A DNA stretch of 64,000 bases from Balneolales bacterium (GTDB lineage: Bacteria > Bacteroidota > Rhodothermia > Balneolales > Natronogracilivirgulaceae), in assembly GCA_007132975.1 (NCBI GenBank), contig SLNO01000050.1, forward strand, positions 1-64,000, given 5' to 3'. A model generated the notes under the pieces. The model searched no databases. It was not told where the DNA came from and worked only from the letters and a program-made list of their open reading frames with translations. Shown piece by piece: positions 28,441 through 38,464 of the stretch. Both the position numbers and the translations under genes were made by a program. The stretch's first letter is position 1. Every line of letters starts with the position of its first letter.

Positions 28441-29553
28441 TTACGGATTGCTGCTGTCCCCGGTTTCATTCTGCTGCGAACTCTGGCGCAATGCCTCCTC
28501 CCTTTCCATTTCAGCACGGATGCGACGCTGCTCCCTGAGCCAGTCGGTCCACTCCCTGCTCTTCCGCCGATGCTCGGCATAAGTCCTCGAAAAGGCATGT
28601 CTGCCGTCCGGCGTCGCCACCATGTACATATAGTTGTGGTCTTCGGGAAAAAGAGCCGCACGAATGGATGAAAGGGACGGATTGTTTATTGGTCCGGGCG
28701 GAAGGCCGTGGATCCAGTACGTGTTGTACGGGTGATCGATGCGGTAGTCGGCAAATACCAGCCGGCTGCGCTCGCCTTTGGCGTAGTTGACGGTGGGATC
28801 GGCCTGCAGGCGCCAGCGGCGGTTCAGGCGGTTCCAGTACAGACCGCTGATAGCCGGTTTTTCATCATCAAACCGTGCTTCCCATTCAATGATGGATGCG
28901 AGCGTGGTGATCTCATCCACAGAACGTCCCAGCTCCTGCATCCGGGCGGCATACGGCTGTGTGACCCGCGCGTCAAACTCCGAAAGCAGCCGCTCGATCA
29001 GACGGTGCGGAGAGGACGTCCAGAACACCTCATAGGAATCCGGGAGGATGCGGCCATAGAGCTGGTGCGCCTCGATACCGTGCCGGTTGAGCAGGCTGGT
29101 GTCACGCATGGCCTCGGCAAGTTCATCGGCTTCAAATTGCATTTGGGCGGCAATGCGCTGTTTCAGTGCCTCCTTGCTTGCACCCGGCGGTATACGGATC
29201 ATCATTGGGTCCTGGAGCCCCAGCGCCAGTTTGGAGAAGAAGTCCGGATATCCCACCGGATCGCTGAACTCATACCGCCCCTGGTTGAAACGCCTCCACC
29301 CCAGAATGCCCGAAGCCCATCGCAGCTCGTCAGGATTGAAATCAAAACCGTGCTCCTCCATAAGTGCCGCAAGTTCATCGAGGCCAATGGTCTCGTGGAT
29401 CAGCAGGACCGTTCCAGGGGGTGCGGTGATCGCAGAATCGCCTTCAAGCCGCCATGTCCTGGAAACATAGACCAAAAGAAACGATAAGAGCAGCACCAAA
29501 GCGGCGATGCCCCACTCTTTTATTCGCAAGTGGTTGATATTGCTGATACTCAT
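28441..29553 (-). CDS. mltG: Endolytic murein transglycosylase MltG
   Basis: ITTLASIIEWEARFDDEKPAISGLYWNRLNRRWRLQADPTVNYAKG...YNTYWIHGLPPGPINNPSLSSIRAALFPEDHNYMYMVATPDGRHAFSRTYAEH. Confidence 0.95.
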   Translation of the reverse strand: MSISNINHLRIKEWGIAALVLLLSFLLVYVSRTWRLEGDSAITAPPGTVLLIHETIGLDELAALMEEHGFDFNPDELRWASGILGWRRFNQGRYEFSDPVGYPDFFSKLALGLQDPMMIRIPPGASKEALKQRIAAQMQFEADELAEAMRDTSLLNRHGIEAHQLYGRILPDSYEVFWTSSPHRLIERLLSEFDARVTQPYAARMQELGRSVDEITTLASIIEWEARFDDEKPAISGLYWNRLNRRWRLQADPTVNYAKGERSRLVFADYRIDHPYNTYWIHGLPPGPINNPSLSSIRAALFPEDHNYMYMVATPDGRHAFSRTYAEHRRKSREWTDWLREQRRIRAEMEREEALRQSSQQNETGDSSNP

Positions 29554-29580
29554 GTATTGTAAGGGGAGGTAAAGCCGTAG

Positions 29581-30045
29581 TTAGTACACTTCGATGATTT
29601 CCTTGTCCTTTTTTCTCGACTGGAAAAGGGCGACGATGGAGGTAATGCCATAAAGCAGCAGGAACGCCGCCACGATGAACGAGATGATATCGGGAAAGGC
29701 CAGCAGCATCCCCGCCGCCAGCAGCGGGATCAGAGCAAGGCCAAAACCGCCGCTAAGCAGCGACCCTAGTCCTATCACCAGAAGAAAAAAAGCAAAGAAG
29801 TAGGGTATGAACGATGGATAGATGAAAATGAATACGCCGGTAACGATTGCGGCGGCCACAAGGAATGACGGAGCCCGGAATACCAGGGACATGATGCCGG
29901 TGGCAATCAGGTAACTCCCGAGGATGTAGTAGAGGGCATCGGGCCAGAGCAGGATCAGGATGCCGGTCAGAATGGCCAGAATGGAATGGAACACCCGGCG
30001 CTTTCCCGGGTTGTTGTTCATGATAACATGTATGTGAGTGGCCAT
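29581..30045 (-). CDS. Small multi-TM protein (DUF308/HdeD-like)
   Basis: Hydrophobic 154-aa protein with repeated TM segments and DALYYILGSYLIATGIMSLVF. Confidence 0.55.
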   Translation of the reverse strand: MATHIHVIMNNNPGKRRVFHSILAILTGILILLWPDALYYILGSYLIATGIMSLVFRAPSFLVAAAIVTGVFIFIYPSFIPYFFAFFLLVIGLGSLLSGGFGLALIPLLAAGMLLAFPDIISFIVAAFLLLYGITSIVALFQSRKKDKEIIEVY

Positions 30046-30106
30046 TGTTGAGTTGCCTTCGATCTGGTTCCTTTGGCTATCCGTTTTCCTTGGCGATCCT
30101 GTTCCT

Positions 30107-31051
30107 TCAGGGAGTCAAACTCCAAAAATACAAAGAACTGCCTGTCAATAGAAACACCCGGTTGCTGTCGCCGGCCACATCGTACAACGGACCCGCGACC
30201 CCTTCGGGTTTGAGGTTGCCGATGTGCTCTCCCGACATGCTGAAAAGGTGGGCGACGCCCCCGGAAAGTACCCAAATGACATTGTCGATGATGCGCACGC
30301 GTGAGAGTTCTGGAAACGTACCGATGGCGGCCAGTTTCCTGCCGGTATCCGTGAGCACAATAAGCTTGCCGCTTCCCGGATCGGATATGAAAAGGGATTC
30401 GCTATGGTAGACCAGCCGCCCGGGGGTATCCAAGTCGCCAAGCTCCAAATGCTGCAAAAAGGCCCCGTTGGCATTGAAATGGTAGACACGCCGCTGGCCT
30501 CCATCCAAAATGAAGAGTTCCCCGAATTCATTTGCGGTTACGTCTGATGGATGGAAATCGGAGGCGCCGGGAGCCCACGAAGGGACCGAGACGCTGCGCA
30601 TGTACGTCAGATCCTCATCCAGCAGGATCACGTCACCGGATCCCCGGCTGACCACTGCCGTGTACGTGTCCATGACTATTGCCAATCCATCAGGGATCTC
30701 GAGACCTGGCACCAGCGCATCCGGAGTTACTGTGGCGCTGTCAACCCGGAAAGTGTAGAGATTGCCGGAACCTGCATCGGTGATGAAGAGGGCTCCATCT
30801 GACCGGAAATCGGCCGAGCGGGCATCCTGAAATTCCCACTGGAGCTGCCGTGAAGGCACCAGCAGCGTGTCGAACGCATCCACACGCTCTGCGACTGCAA
30901 ACGTATCGGCATGTGGCAACGTGTACCGGGAGGATTGCGCTGCTGCTTGCTGACCGTGCAATCCTTTTGCGGATGTGGCCAAAAAATCAGTGGCGGCTGG
31001 CGTTAACAAAAACGCGGCCAACAAAATGACGACAAGTCTGATCACTCCCAT
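30107..31051 (-). CDS. Secreted NHL/beta-propeller-like protein
   Basis: Signal peptide; repeated ...FITDAGSGNLYTFRVDS, ...ELFILDGGQRRVYHFNANGAFLQHLELG, ...LFISDPGSGKLIVLTDTG blades. Start overlaps the preceding gene. Confidence 0.7.
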   Translation of the reverse strand: MGVIRLVVILLAAFLLTPAATDFLATSAKGLHGQQAAAQSSRYTLPHADTFAVAERVDAFDTLLVPSRQLQWEFQDARSADFRSDGALFITDAGSGNLYTFRVDSATVTPDALVPGLEIPDGLAIVMDTYTAVVSRGSGDVILLDEDLTYMRSVSVPSWAPGASDFHPSDVTANEFGELFILDGGQRRVYHFNANGAFLQHLELGDLDTPGRLVYHSESLFISDPGSGKLIVLTDTGRKLAAIGTFPELSRVRIIDNVIWVLSGGVAHLFSMSGEHIGNLKPEGVAGPLYDVAGDSNRVFLLTGSSLYFWSLTP

Positions 31052-32676
31052 TCCACATAGACCTGGCCGGTCAGCCCCCGCTCAACCGGCACGTTTCTCT
31101 GGATAAAATAGTGGGCCGGCGCCCGGAACGGGTCCACCCTTCCCGGATCCCATTCCCGTGTGCCCTCACGCAGTTCGTACACAATGAGCACATAACGCCC
31201 GGAGGGTACTCCCGTGAATTCCGTTTCACCCTGAAAAACCCGATCGCGGATGGTCTCACCCTGCTGGTCGATCAGCCGGGAGCGGTATTGGGTTGTGTCG
31301 GTGCGCGGCGATTCCACCAAGACCTCAATGCCACCCAATTCATCCTCGAACAGTATCCGGGGCTGTATGGTCACGTGCTCCATGCGGTTCTCGTCCCACA
31401 CACGTATTTCGTAATTTTCTCCGCGCTGCCATTCGCCATCCGGGCTTACCAGCAGGAAATTGTCGCGCACCCTGGCGTACGGCCACGGTTCGTGAACCAG
31501 CTCACTTTCCACAAGGATAAGCGAATCCAGCACCATCGGGGAATCATCAAGCAGTTTGGCATATCGGATTACAATCGGCTCATCGGGAGCCACGCCGAGA
31601 TAGCTCTCATTCGAAATGTAGCGCGCCCATGTGGTATCAGGTTCATCGGAGCCGGGAAACGGGTCGATGTCGAATTCGGCAGGATTTCCGGCGGCGTCGG
31701 TGATACCGGTCAGCTCCAGATGGTAGACCGCGCCGTCGGGAAGCGGGTCGCGCGCCTCGGCAAAAAGGATGTTGGAATTCTGTGTGTCCACGAACAAGGG
31801 CACCGCTTCCGTCGCCCGGGTGCGATCTTCATGGAATACGGTGATGGCGGCATCCTCACCGATCACCACCCCTTCATTGAATCGGAGCCGCAGCCGCACT
31901 TCCGAGAGCATGCCGACGGCCTCGAGTACGGGCGCCGTGGTATCGGCCCGGATGATGAACACCCTGCCCAGATCCGCCTCCCCGCCCCTGTCAAGCACCA
32001 GGGTATCGGTCGAAAACGGCTGCGCCGCTTCACGTTCACGGTCCCAGCGCCGGTTGCGGTTGCGGTCGTCCAGCCAGAAGGCCTTGTACTTGCCCTCTCG
32101 CAGGTACTGGAACTGAACCACACCGGCGGTGTCCGACTCGCCCACGTAATTGGCACCGACGGACAGATCCACCGGATAGCGATACAGCACAATGCGCTCC
32201 CCTTCGCGGCCCCTGCCGGTTTTGGCATCACGCACGCGCGCGCTTATGCGCCCTTCGTCGATATCAGGACCTGTGGATACGGCCAGCTGGAATGGCGAGG
32301 GGATGCGGTTGTTACGCGTATCGGCCAGATCGGTCCCGAGAGTGAAGATGATGGTGGTGGTATCGGGCAGCGGATCCTCGAAACGGACGGTGGCCGTGCG
32401 CCGGCGCCAGCTGATGTCGTAGCGTATGTTCAGGTCGGGCTCCATCTGGAACGCAGTCTGAAAGCTGTTGCGGTTTATGTATTTGGAGAAGTGGAACCGG
32501 ATTCGGTCCCCGTCGAACATGGTGGTGCCCGTGGCGGGTTCGGTCAGCTCAATCTCCGGGGGGGTGCGGTCGGCCGGTCCGCCGGTCGGCTGCGTGGGCG
32601 TAGCGCACTGGTACACCAGGATCATCAGGATCAGCACGGCGGCAAATGGTGCCCAGCGGGAAATATTCGAATGCAT
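31042..32676 (-). CDS. Ig-like (SbsA Ig-like) domain lipoprotein
   Basis: Lipobox LVYQCATPTQPTGGPADRTPPEIELTEPATGTTMFDGDRIRFHFSKYINRNSF; typical Bacteroidota Ig-like domain-containing lipoprotein. Confidence 0.8.
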   Translation of the reverse strand: MHSNISRWAPFAAVLILMILVYQCATPTQPTGGPADRTPPEIELTEPATGTTMFDGDRIRFHFSKYINRNSFQTAFQMEPDLNIRYDISWRRRTATVRFEDPLPDTTTIIFTLGTDLADTRNNRIPSPFQLAVSTGPDIDEGRISARVRDAKTGRGREGERIVLYRYPVDLSVGANYVGESDTAGVVQFQYLREGKYKAFWLDDRNRNRRWDREREAAQPFSTDTLVLDRGGEADLGRVFIIRADTTAPVLEAVGMLSEVRLRLRFNEGVVIGEDAAITVFHEDRTRATEAVPLFVDTQNSNILFAEARDPLPDGAVYHLELTGITDAAGNPAEFDIDPFPGSDEPDTTWARYISNESYLGVAPDEPIVIRYAKLLDDSPMVLDSLILVESELVHEPWPYARVRDNFLLVSPDGEWQRGENYEIRVWDENRMEHVTIQPRILFEDELGGIEVLVESPRTDTTQYRSRLIDQQGETIRDRVFQGETEFTGVPSGRYVLIVYELREGTREWDPGRVDPFRAPAHYFIQRNVPVERGLTGQVYVEWE

Positions 32677-33344
32677 CAGCTGCGGACGTTGTATAGCAGA
32701 TAAATGGTAACGGCAATGGCCCCTGTGATCACGGCCGGCTCGGCAACTCGCCGGATGAAAGAGCGCCGGCCTCTCTCCCTGGTTTGCTGAAACGCGGCCG
32801 GCGGCCAGGTGCCACTTGCCTGCGTGACCAGGTCCGAGGGGATCTCGTCTTCACGGGAAAACGAAGAATCCCACGTCTTTTGTATCTCCCTGCCCTCATC
32901 CAGCCATGAAAAGTAGAGTTTGGAGGTCAGGGTCCGCCGGCTCACACCACCGCGCAGCTCTTCGAGCACATTTTCGGGTTCCCATTGAATTCGTATCGCA
33001 TGGCTGCCCTCAGGATCCGCCGCCACCCTGATCCCGCCAGAGATAAGACCCTGGTGGATGCGCGCCCGGACACCCGGCGGCACGGCCATGTCAAGATGCA
33101 GCGGTTGGGGGATCGCCTCCGTACCGGGTCCGGCCGGACGCACGGCACCGTCCGCATCCACCCATTCCAGGATAATCCGCACCGTCTCGTCAGCGGCGAT
33201 CGCCTCGTTGGGGACAACCTCCTGCGCTCCTGCCGATGCGGCTTCCATTACGGATGCGGTTGCCGTCACGCCCTTGCCCGCCGTCTGCACTGCCAGTGCT
33301 AAAACCAGTACATATACTTTCAATATCAATGATTTACATATCAT
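32676..33344 (-). CDS. Hypothetical secreted protein with C-terminal hydrophobic segment
   Basis: N-terminal signal-like segment, C-terminal AVITGAIAVTIYLLYNVRS; 1-nt overlap with next gene. Confidence 0.6.
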   Translation of the reverse strand: MICKSLILKVYVLVLALAVQTAGKGVTATASVMEAASAGAQEVVPNEAIAADETVRIILEWVDADGAVRPAGPGTEAIPQPLHLDMAVPPGVRARIHQGLISGGIRVAADPEGSHAIRIQWEPENVLEELRGGVSRRTLTSKLYFSWLDEGREIQKTWDSSFSREDEIPSDLVTQASGTWPPAAFQQTRERGRRSFIRRVAEPAVITGAIAVTIYLLYNVRS

Positions 33345-33503
33345 GTCACGATTTCTTCGGAATCTTTTCGAAAACTTTTACAATATAGGCCAAGATGTTT
33401 TGAATTACGAACGTCCCGGCATATGTTACAGGGGATGAACCGAAACTGCAAAAAAGCTTTCATATGGCCCTGGCGGCATATGAATCATCTGTGACCGGCT
33501 CCC

Positions 33504-34925
33504 ATGAGTTTGCATGAAATTCCGACCCCGGCGACCTACACCGACCTGTACCAGCTCACCATGAGCCAGGGGTATTTCCGGACCGGGATGTACGGGAAGC
33601 GCGCCAGTTTTGATTTTTTCTTCCGGAAAGCACCATTTTCCGGCCAATTCGTGATTTTTGCAGGTCTGGACGATCTCCTTTCCGTGCTGGAACATTACCG
33701 CTTCAACGATGATGAGATTGCCTGGCTGCGGGAAAAGGGATTTGAGGATGCGTTTTGCGATAAGCTCGCCGGTTTTCGCTTTGATGGCAGCATCCGGTCG
33801 GTTCGCGAGGGCGAGGTGGTCTTCCCGGGCGAGCCGGTACTCACGGTAACGGGGTCATTGATCTCCTGCCAGCTGGTGGAAACCCTTCTGCTGAACATCC
33901 TCAACTTCCAGTCGCTCATCGCCACCAAGGCACGCCGGCTCCGTCTTGTTGCCGGGGAACGCAAACTGGTGGATTTCGGGCTGCGCCGGGCGCAGGGGGC
34001 CGGATCCGTGGCCGCCAGCCGAGCCGCCGCCATCGGGGGTTTTGACGCCACATCGAACGTATTGGCCGGTAAACGGTACGGCATTCCCGTGTCCGGCACC
34101 ATGGCCCACTCGTGGATCCAGTGTTTCGGCGACGAGCTGGAGGCGTTCCGTACCTATGCGAGGCTCTACCCTGATTCCTCCATTCTGCTGGTGGACACCT
34201 ACGACACGATCGGCTCCGGACTGCCGAATGCCATTACCGTTGCCAGAGAGCTTGAGCAGCAGGGACACCGCCTGGTGGGCATCCGCCTGGACAGCGGCAA
34301 TCCGCTTACCCTGTCGAGAAAGGCGCGCGCCATGCTAGACGACGCCGACCTGGATTATGTTGCCATCGCCGTATCGGACCAGCTCGACGAAGAGCGAATA
34401 GCCGGGCTTCTCGAAAAAAACGCGCCCATTGATGTTTTTGGCGTCGGGACACGGCTTGTGACCGGCTACCCTGACGCGGCGTTGGGCGGCGTCTACAAAA
34501 TGTGCGACCTGGACGGGCAGCCGTCCATGAAACAAACGGATGAAGAGTCCAAGCGAAGCCTTCCGGGATTGAAAGAGATCTACAGAGAGTCAGGGGAAAA
34601 CGGCCTTTTTGTAAGGGACGTGATCCGGCTTAACAGCGATGCGGGCGTTTCCAGCTGGCTTGATGCTGCCACCACTGGCTTCGGAGATGCAGCTGCTGAA
34701 GGAGCCAAAACCGGCAAAGGGACTTCATATACATGCATCCGTGAGGTTGTGATGGAAAACGGGAAAGCAGGAAAACGGATTGCCGATGTAGCCGGGATAG
34801 CCCGGTTCAGCGCTTCCAGGGTCGCCAGCCTCCCAGGTTCCGTCCGGCGTCTTGCGCAGCCGGATGCCTACGAGGTCTTGCTTGACAAGCCCTTGATATC
34901 ACTTATGGAGCAGCTAAAACCTTGA
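33504..34925 (+). CDS. pncB: Nicotinate phosphoribosyltransferase
   Basis: ATYTDLYQLTMSQGYFRTGMYGKRASFDFFFRKAPF, FGLRRAQGAGSVAASRAAAIGGFDATSNVLAGKRYGIPVSGTMAHSWIQCF, VGIRLDSGNPLTLSRKARAMLDDA. Confidence 0.93.
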   Translation: MSLHEIPTPATYTDLYQLTMSQGYFRTGMYGKRASFDFFFRKAPFSGQFVIFAGLDDLLSVLEHYRFNDDEIAWLREKGFEDAFCDKLAGFRFDGSIRSVREGEVVFPGEPVLTVTGSLISCQLVETLLLNILNFQSLIATKARRLRLVAGERKLVDFGLRRAQGAGSVAASRAAAIGGFDATSNVLAGKRYGIPVSGTMAHSWIQCFGDELEAFRTYARLYPDSSILLVDTYDTIGSGLPNAITVARELEQQGHRLVGIRLDSGNPLTLSRKARAMLDDADLDYVAIAVSDQLDEERIAGLLEKNAPIDVFGVGTRLVTGYPDAALGGVYKMCDLDGQPSMKQTDEESKRSLPGLKEIYRESGENGLFVRDVIRLNSDAGVSSWLDAATTGFGDAAAEGAKTGKGTSYTCIREVVMENGKAGKRIADVAGIARFSASRVASLPGSVRRLAQPDAYEVLLDKPLISLMEQLKP

Positions 34926-35027
34926 TTCAATAAGAATTCATCTTTACTATGTATCCTTGCCAAAGCGAATAAAGCACTGATGAGCCTGGATAACAGGATC
35001 TGAATTACGGAACTAATCGAAAAAGTC

Positions 35028-35648
35028 ATGGATGCATTACTGGTGGTAGACGTTCAAAATGATTTTTGTCCGGGAGGCTCGCTTGCCGTTCCTGACGGCG
35101 ATCACGTTGTACCCGTGATCAACCGGCTTTCCAGCCTGTTTGAAGTGGTGTTGCACACCCAGGACTGGCATCCGGCGGGACATTTATCCTTCGCCAGCTC
35201 TCACAAGGGCAAGAATGCCTACGATGTGGTAGCGCTGGATTACGGCAAGCAGGTGCTCTGGCCGGATCATTGCGTACAGGGAACTGATGGCGCGGCTTTT
35301 CACCCTGACCTTGATCTGAAAAGGAGCCAATTGGTGCTACGCAAAGGATTCAGGCGAAAAATCGACTCCTACTCCGCATTTTACGAAAACGACCAGAAGA
35401 CCGTGACCGGACTGAGAGGCTATCTTGAAAACCGGGGTATCAGTACGCTTTATGTGACTGGATTGGCAGCAGATTTTTGTGTAAAATGGACTGTTTTGGA
35501 TGCCATGAAGGAAGGCTTTCAGGTCAATGTGGTTGAAGATGCCGTCCGTGGCATCGATTTGGACGGCTCCCTGGAGCAAGCTTGGCAGGAAATGGTCGGA
35601 GCAGGTGCCCGGAAGATCTCCTCCGATACCCTGCTGCATCAATTGTAA
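35028..35648 (+). CDS. pncA: Nicotinamidase
   Basis: LLVVDVQNDFCPGGSLAVPDGD, HTQDWHPAGHLSFASSH, LRKGFRRKIDSYSAFYEND, YVTGLAADFCVKWTVLDA; intact D/K/C triad. Confidence 0.93.
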   Translation: MDALLVVDVQNDFCPGGSLAVPDGDHVVPVINRLSSLFEVVLHTQDWHPAGHLSFASSHKGKNAYDVVALDYGKQVLWPDHCVQGTDGAAFHPDLDLKRSQLVLRKGFRRKIDSYSAFYENDQKTVTGLRGYLENRGISTLYVTGLAADFCVKWTVLDAMKEGFQVNVVEDAVRGIDLDGSLEQAWQEMVGAGARKISSDTLLHQL

Positions 35649-35653
35649 TACCA

Positions 35654-35680
35654 ATCGGGAGCATACGGCGCGCTCCCGAT
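35654..35680. terminator. Perfect 9-bp hairpin directly after pncA stop (no T-tract; weak terminator candidate)
   Basis: ATCGGGAGC-atacggcgc-GCTCCCGAT. Confidence 0.35.
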
Positions 35681-35729
35681 GGATCACCCGGATTTGTAGA
35701 TGAGATTTCAGGATCTGTAAAAAAAAAGC

Positions 35730-36872
35730 ATGAAAATATTTGATGTCATCATTGCAGGCGGTGGACTGGCCGGACTGGCAACAGCAGCACAACTTGTTGA
35801 GAAGAATAAAAACCTTAAGGTTCTGGTGTACGAGGCTAACCAGATAGGCGGAGGTGCTTCCGGAGTTCCAGCGGGCATGGTCAATCCTGCAACCGGCCAG
35901 CGCGCTCGCATGGTCTGGAATGCCGAAGCCTGTTTCAGAATGCTGGAAAAACGCCTGGAACAGCTGTCTGGCATATCCAACACCATACTCAGGCTCCAAA
36001 ACGGTGTACTCCGTCCGGCAGTGGATGAAAACCTCGCAAAAAACTTCAAACAGTCACTTAAAAATACCCGCTGGCCCAAGGGATGGATTGAGTGGCTTGA
36101 TTCTGACCAGGTCCGGAAACTGATGCCTCACCTGAAAGAAAGTTCCGGTGGCATATTCATCAGCAAGGGGAAGGTAGTTCGGACGCCGGACTATCTTGAA
36201 GCATACACCCGCTATCTTAAGGATGCCGGTGTCACATTCCTTTTTGGCGGGCCCTATTCCCTGGAAAACAATGGTGGATGGACCCTTAAAAATCGCAAGG
36301 ATGCGTTCATTGCCCCCAAGCTGGTCCTTACAGCAGGTTACAAAACCAAGGAAAGTAAGTACTGGTCTGATTTGCCACTGAATTCCGTAAAGGGCCAGCT
36401 CGCCATTTATCATTGCGATGAAAAAATCAGGCAACTTCCTGCGGTCTCAGCCTACGGTTATATTGCCCCTGTAGACGACCACCAGCTTGCTGTTGGCAGC
36501 ACATATGAACACCATTTCCATGACGAAAATCCGGATGTGCAAGGCGCCGGCCAGCTGGACCAGAAACTGCGGGAAATGATACCTGACCTGTATCCAAAAT
36601 GCCAGCGAATCGGACAGTGGTCGGGTATTCGCGCTACCACACCGGACCGGCTTCCCGTTGCCGGAGAGCATTATGAGAAGAAAGGCCTTTACATCTATGC
36701 GGGCCTCGGGTCCAAAGGACTTCTCTATTCGGAGTTCATCGCTTCTTTGCTGGCAACGCATATCACGGAAAAGAAAGACCTTCCATACGAAATATCCCTG
36801 TACCGCTTTTCCCGCATGGAAGAACTTCGTGACAAAGCCCGGGAAGATGGTGATACGTCTGACCAGGATTAA
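35730..36872 (+). CDS. FAD-dependent oxidoreductase (DAO family)
   Basis: FDVIIAGGGLAGLATAAQLVEKNKNLKVLVYEANQIGGGASGVPAGMVNPATGQRARMVWNAE...GIRATTPDRLPVAGEHYEKKGLYIYAGLGSKGLLYSEFIASLLA. Confidence 0.85.
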   Translation: MKIFDVIIAGGGLAGLATAAQLVEKNKNLKVLVYEANQIGGGASGVPAGMVNPATGQRARMVWNAEACFRMLEKRLEQLSGISNTILRLQNGVLRPAVDENLAKNFKQSLKNTRWPKGWIEWLDSDQVRKLMPHLKESSGGIFISKGKVVRTPDYLEAYTRYLKDAGVTFLFGGPYSLENNGGWTLKNRKDAFIAPKLVLTAGYKTKESKYWSDLPLNSVKGQLAIYHCDEKIRQLPAVSAYGYIAPVDDHQLAVGSTYEHHFHDENPDVQGAGQLDQKLREMIPDLYPKCQRIGQWSGIRATTPDRLPVAGEHYEKKGLYIYAGLGSKGLLYSEFIASLLATHITEKKDLPYEISLYRFSRMEELRDKAREDGDTSDQD

Positions 36873-36892
36873 AGCTGAAAAGGCCAGCTCTG

Positions 36893-38446
36893 TCAAAAGC
36901 GAAAGACCAGGCCGCTCCACGCCGCAGACAGGTTCATGCCACCTCGGGATGAAGAGGGCGTGGTCATGACCCCCAATGAGAACTCAAAGTTCTTGAAATC
37001 AAGCCCGGTCCCGGTGGCAAGGTTGACCCCGGAATGACCACCAGCCCTGATTCCAAATCGCAAGGGCCATGCGCGAAGGACACGATATTCAGTTCCCAAT
37101 GCGGTGTAAAACCGGCGGCTGCTGACACCCCGGTTATTGATGCCTTTGCCCACATCCAACATTACCCCGAGCCGGCCCATGGTGAGCGACCCGCCGAAAT
37201 GGAACATGGGAGTGAGTCCAACCCGGTGATTGCGCACATCCCGGGGAGAAAAATTACCATATATATCACTGCCTATACTGTCTTCGAGCACATAGTCCAG
37301 GTAACTGGAAACGTCACCGTCAAATTCCTCGTCTATGTACTCGAAATCAACGGTAAGGCCTTCCCAGAAAAAAGTGTCATGCGCGCGGAATTCGCCCGGG
37401 TTTTTGCGGAAGTTGATGCCGCCAATATCCGTAATGGCAAGCGAAGCGCGCAGTATCTGCGGACCAGTACCGATGACTGGAATGGATACATCCTGCATAT
37501 ACCATTCGAATGTTGCGCCAAGGTCCAGTCCAAACCCGGCGCCCTTCCTGCTAGCGAGATCGGAAAAAGTGTCATCGTCCAGAAAGTCGTCCAGGACCGC
37601 GTCTTTGTTTCCACTGACCCGTCGCTCCTGGTAGAAGGCCGTCAGGTTATCGGTGAAGTTTCCGGTCGTAATGATATAGTACTCAAAATCATGGACCACA
37701 GTGGATTCTACACCCCTGCCGGTGACCTGAAGCTGTGATTCCAGACCCATTTTTGCGTAGTCATAGCCAAAGAGGATCTTTGGCGCGGCTCCGGCAAAGA
37801 CGCGCATCGAGCCGGGGGCATCGGATGTGTTGTTTCGCCACACTTCCATGGCAAACCCAAAAGACAATTCCCATAACCCCAGCATCTCAGTGGAGAAGTT
37901 CACCTTTTTGGGATCCTGAAAAACTTCGGTGTTGAGACCGGTCAGAGCCAGTTCAAACATTCCTTTGCTCATACCGACATGGCCCAGGGTACGTACCCTT
38001 GCCGCGACACTGAACGCCATGTCATCACGGCGATAGCTTGCTCCAAGCGGGATCACATCCACCCCGAAACCCGCGCGTGAGCCTGACCGGGGGTTTGTGC
38101 CGAACCAATCGTCTGATATCTGAAGTGCCCTTTGGGTGTCGATGGTATGGCCTTGGGTGAAATGTTTGTTGTACAGACCAATGTTGACCAGTCTGCCACC
38201 AGCTGAGGAGTGGACACCACCGATAACGCCGACATTGATCCTGGTGTTTCTGTCGGATATCATCAGGTTTGCCGGATTCACAAAATTTGCGTGATAGCCG
38301 GTTACATAAGCGCTGCCGCCACCGCCAAGCGCAGTGGATACAGACGTATTGTGATGAGCCTGGGCCATCAGGTTGCCAGCCGCTGCAAACACCATCAAAA
38401 GTGATATGAAAACAGGGGAAAGGTTAATAGTTTTCGAATAACTCAT
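36893..38446 (-). CDS. DUF5723-like outer-membrane beta-barrel protein
   Basis: Signal peptide (AAAGNLMAQAHHN), NPANLMISDRNTRINVGVIGGVHSSAGGRLVNIGLYNKHFTQG; C-terminal GMNLSAAWSGLVFRF. Confidence 0.7.
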   Translation of the reverse strand: MSYSKTINLSPVFISLLMVFAAAGNLMAQAHHNTSVSTALGGGGSAYVTGYHANFVNPANLMISDRNTRINVGVIGGVHSSAGGRLVNIGLYNKHFTQGHTIDTQRALQISDDWFGTNPRSGSRAGFGVDVIPLGASYRRDDMAFSVAARVRTLGHVGMSKGMFELALTGLNTEVFQDPKKVNFSTEMLGLWELSFGFAMEVWRNNTSDAPGSMRVFAGAAPKILFGYDYAKMGLESQLQVTGRGVESTVVHDFEYYIITTGNFTDNLTAFYQERRVSGNKDAVLDDFLDDDTFSDLASRKGAGFGLDLGATFEWYMQDVSIPVIGTGPQILRASLAITDIGGINFRKNPGEFRAHDTFFWEGLTVDFEYIDEEFDGDVSSYLDYVLEDSIGSDIYGNFSPRDVRNHRVGLTPMFHFGGSLTMGRLGVMLDVGKGINNRGVSSRRFYTALGTEYRVLRAWPLRFGIRAGGHSGVNLATGTGLDFKNFEFSLGVMTTPSSSRGGMNLSAAWSGLVFRF

Positions 38447-38464
38447 GAATTCATCATTTGCAAC

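Noticed and set aside
31111-32703. 530-aa plus-strand ORF
   Set aside because: Antisense to the Ig-like lipoprotein gene with lipobox and family features; shadow ORF.
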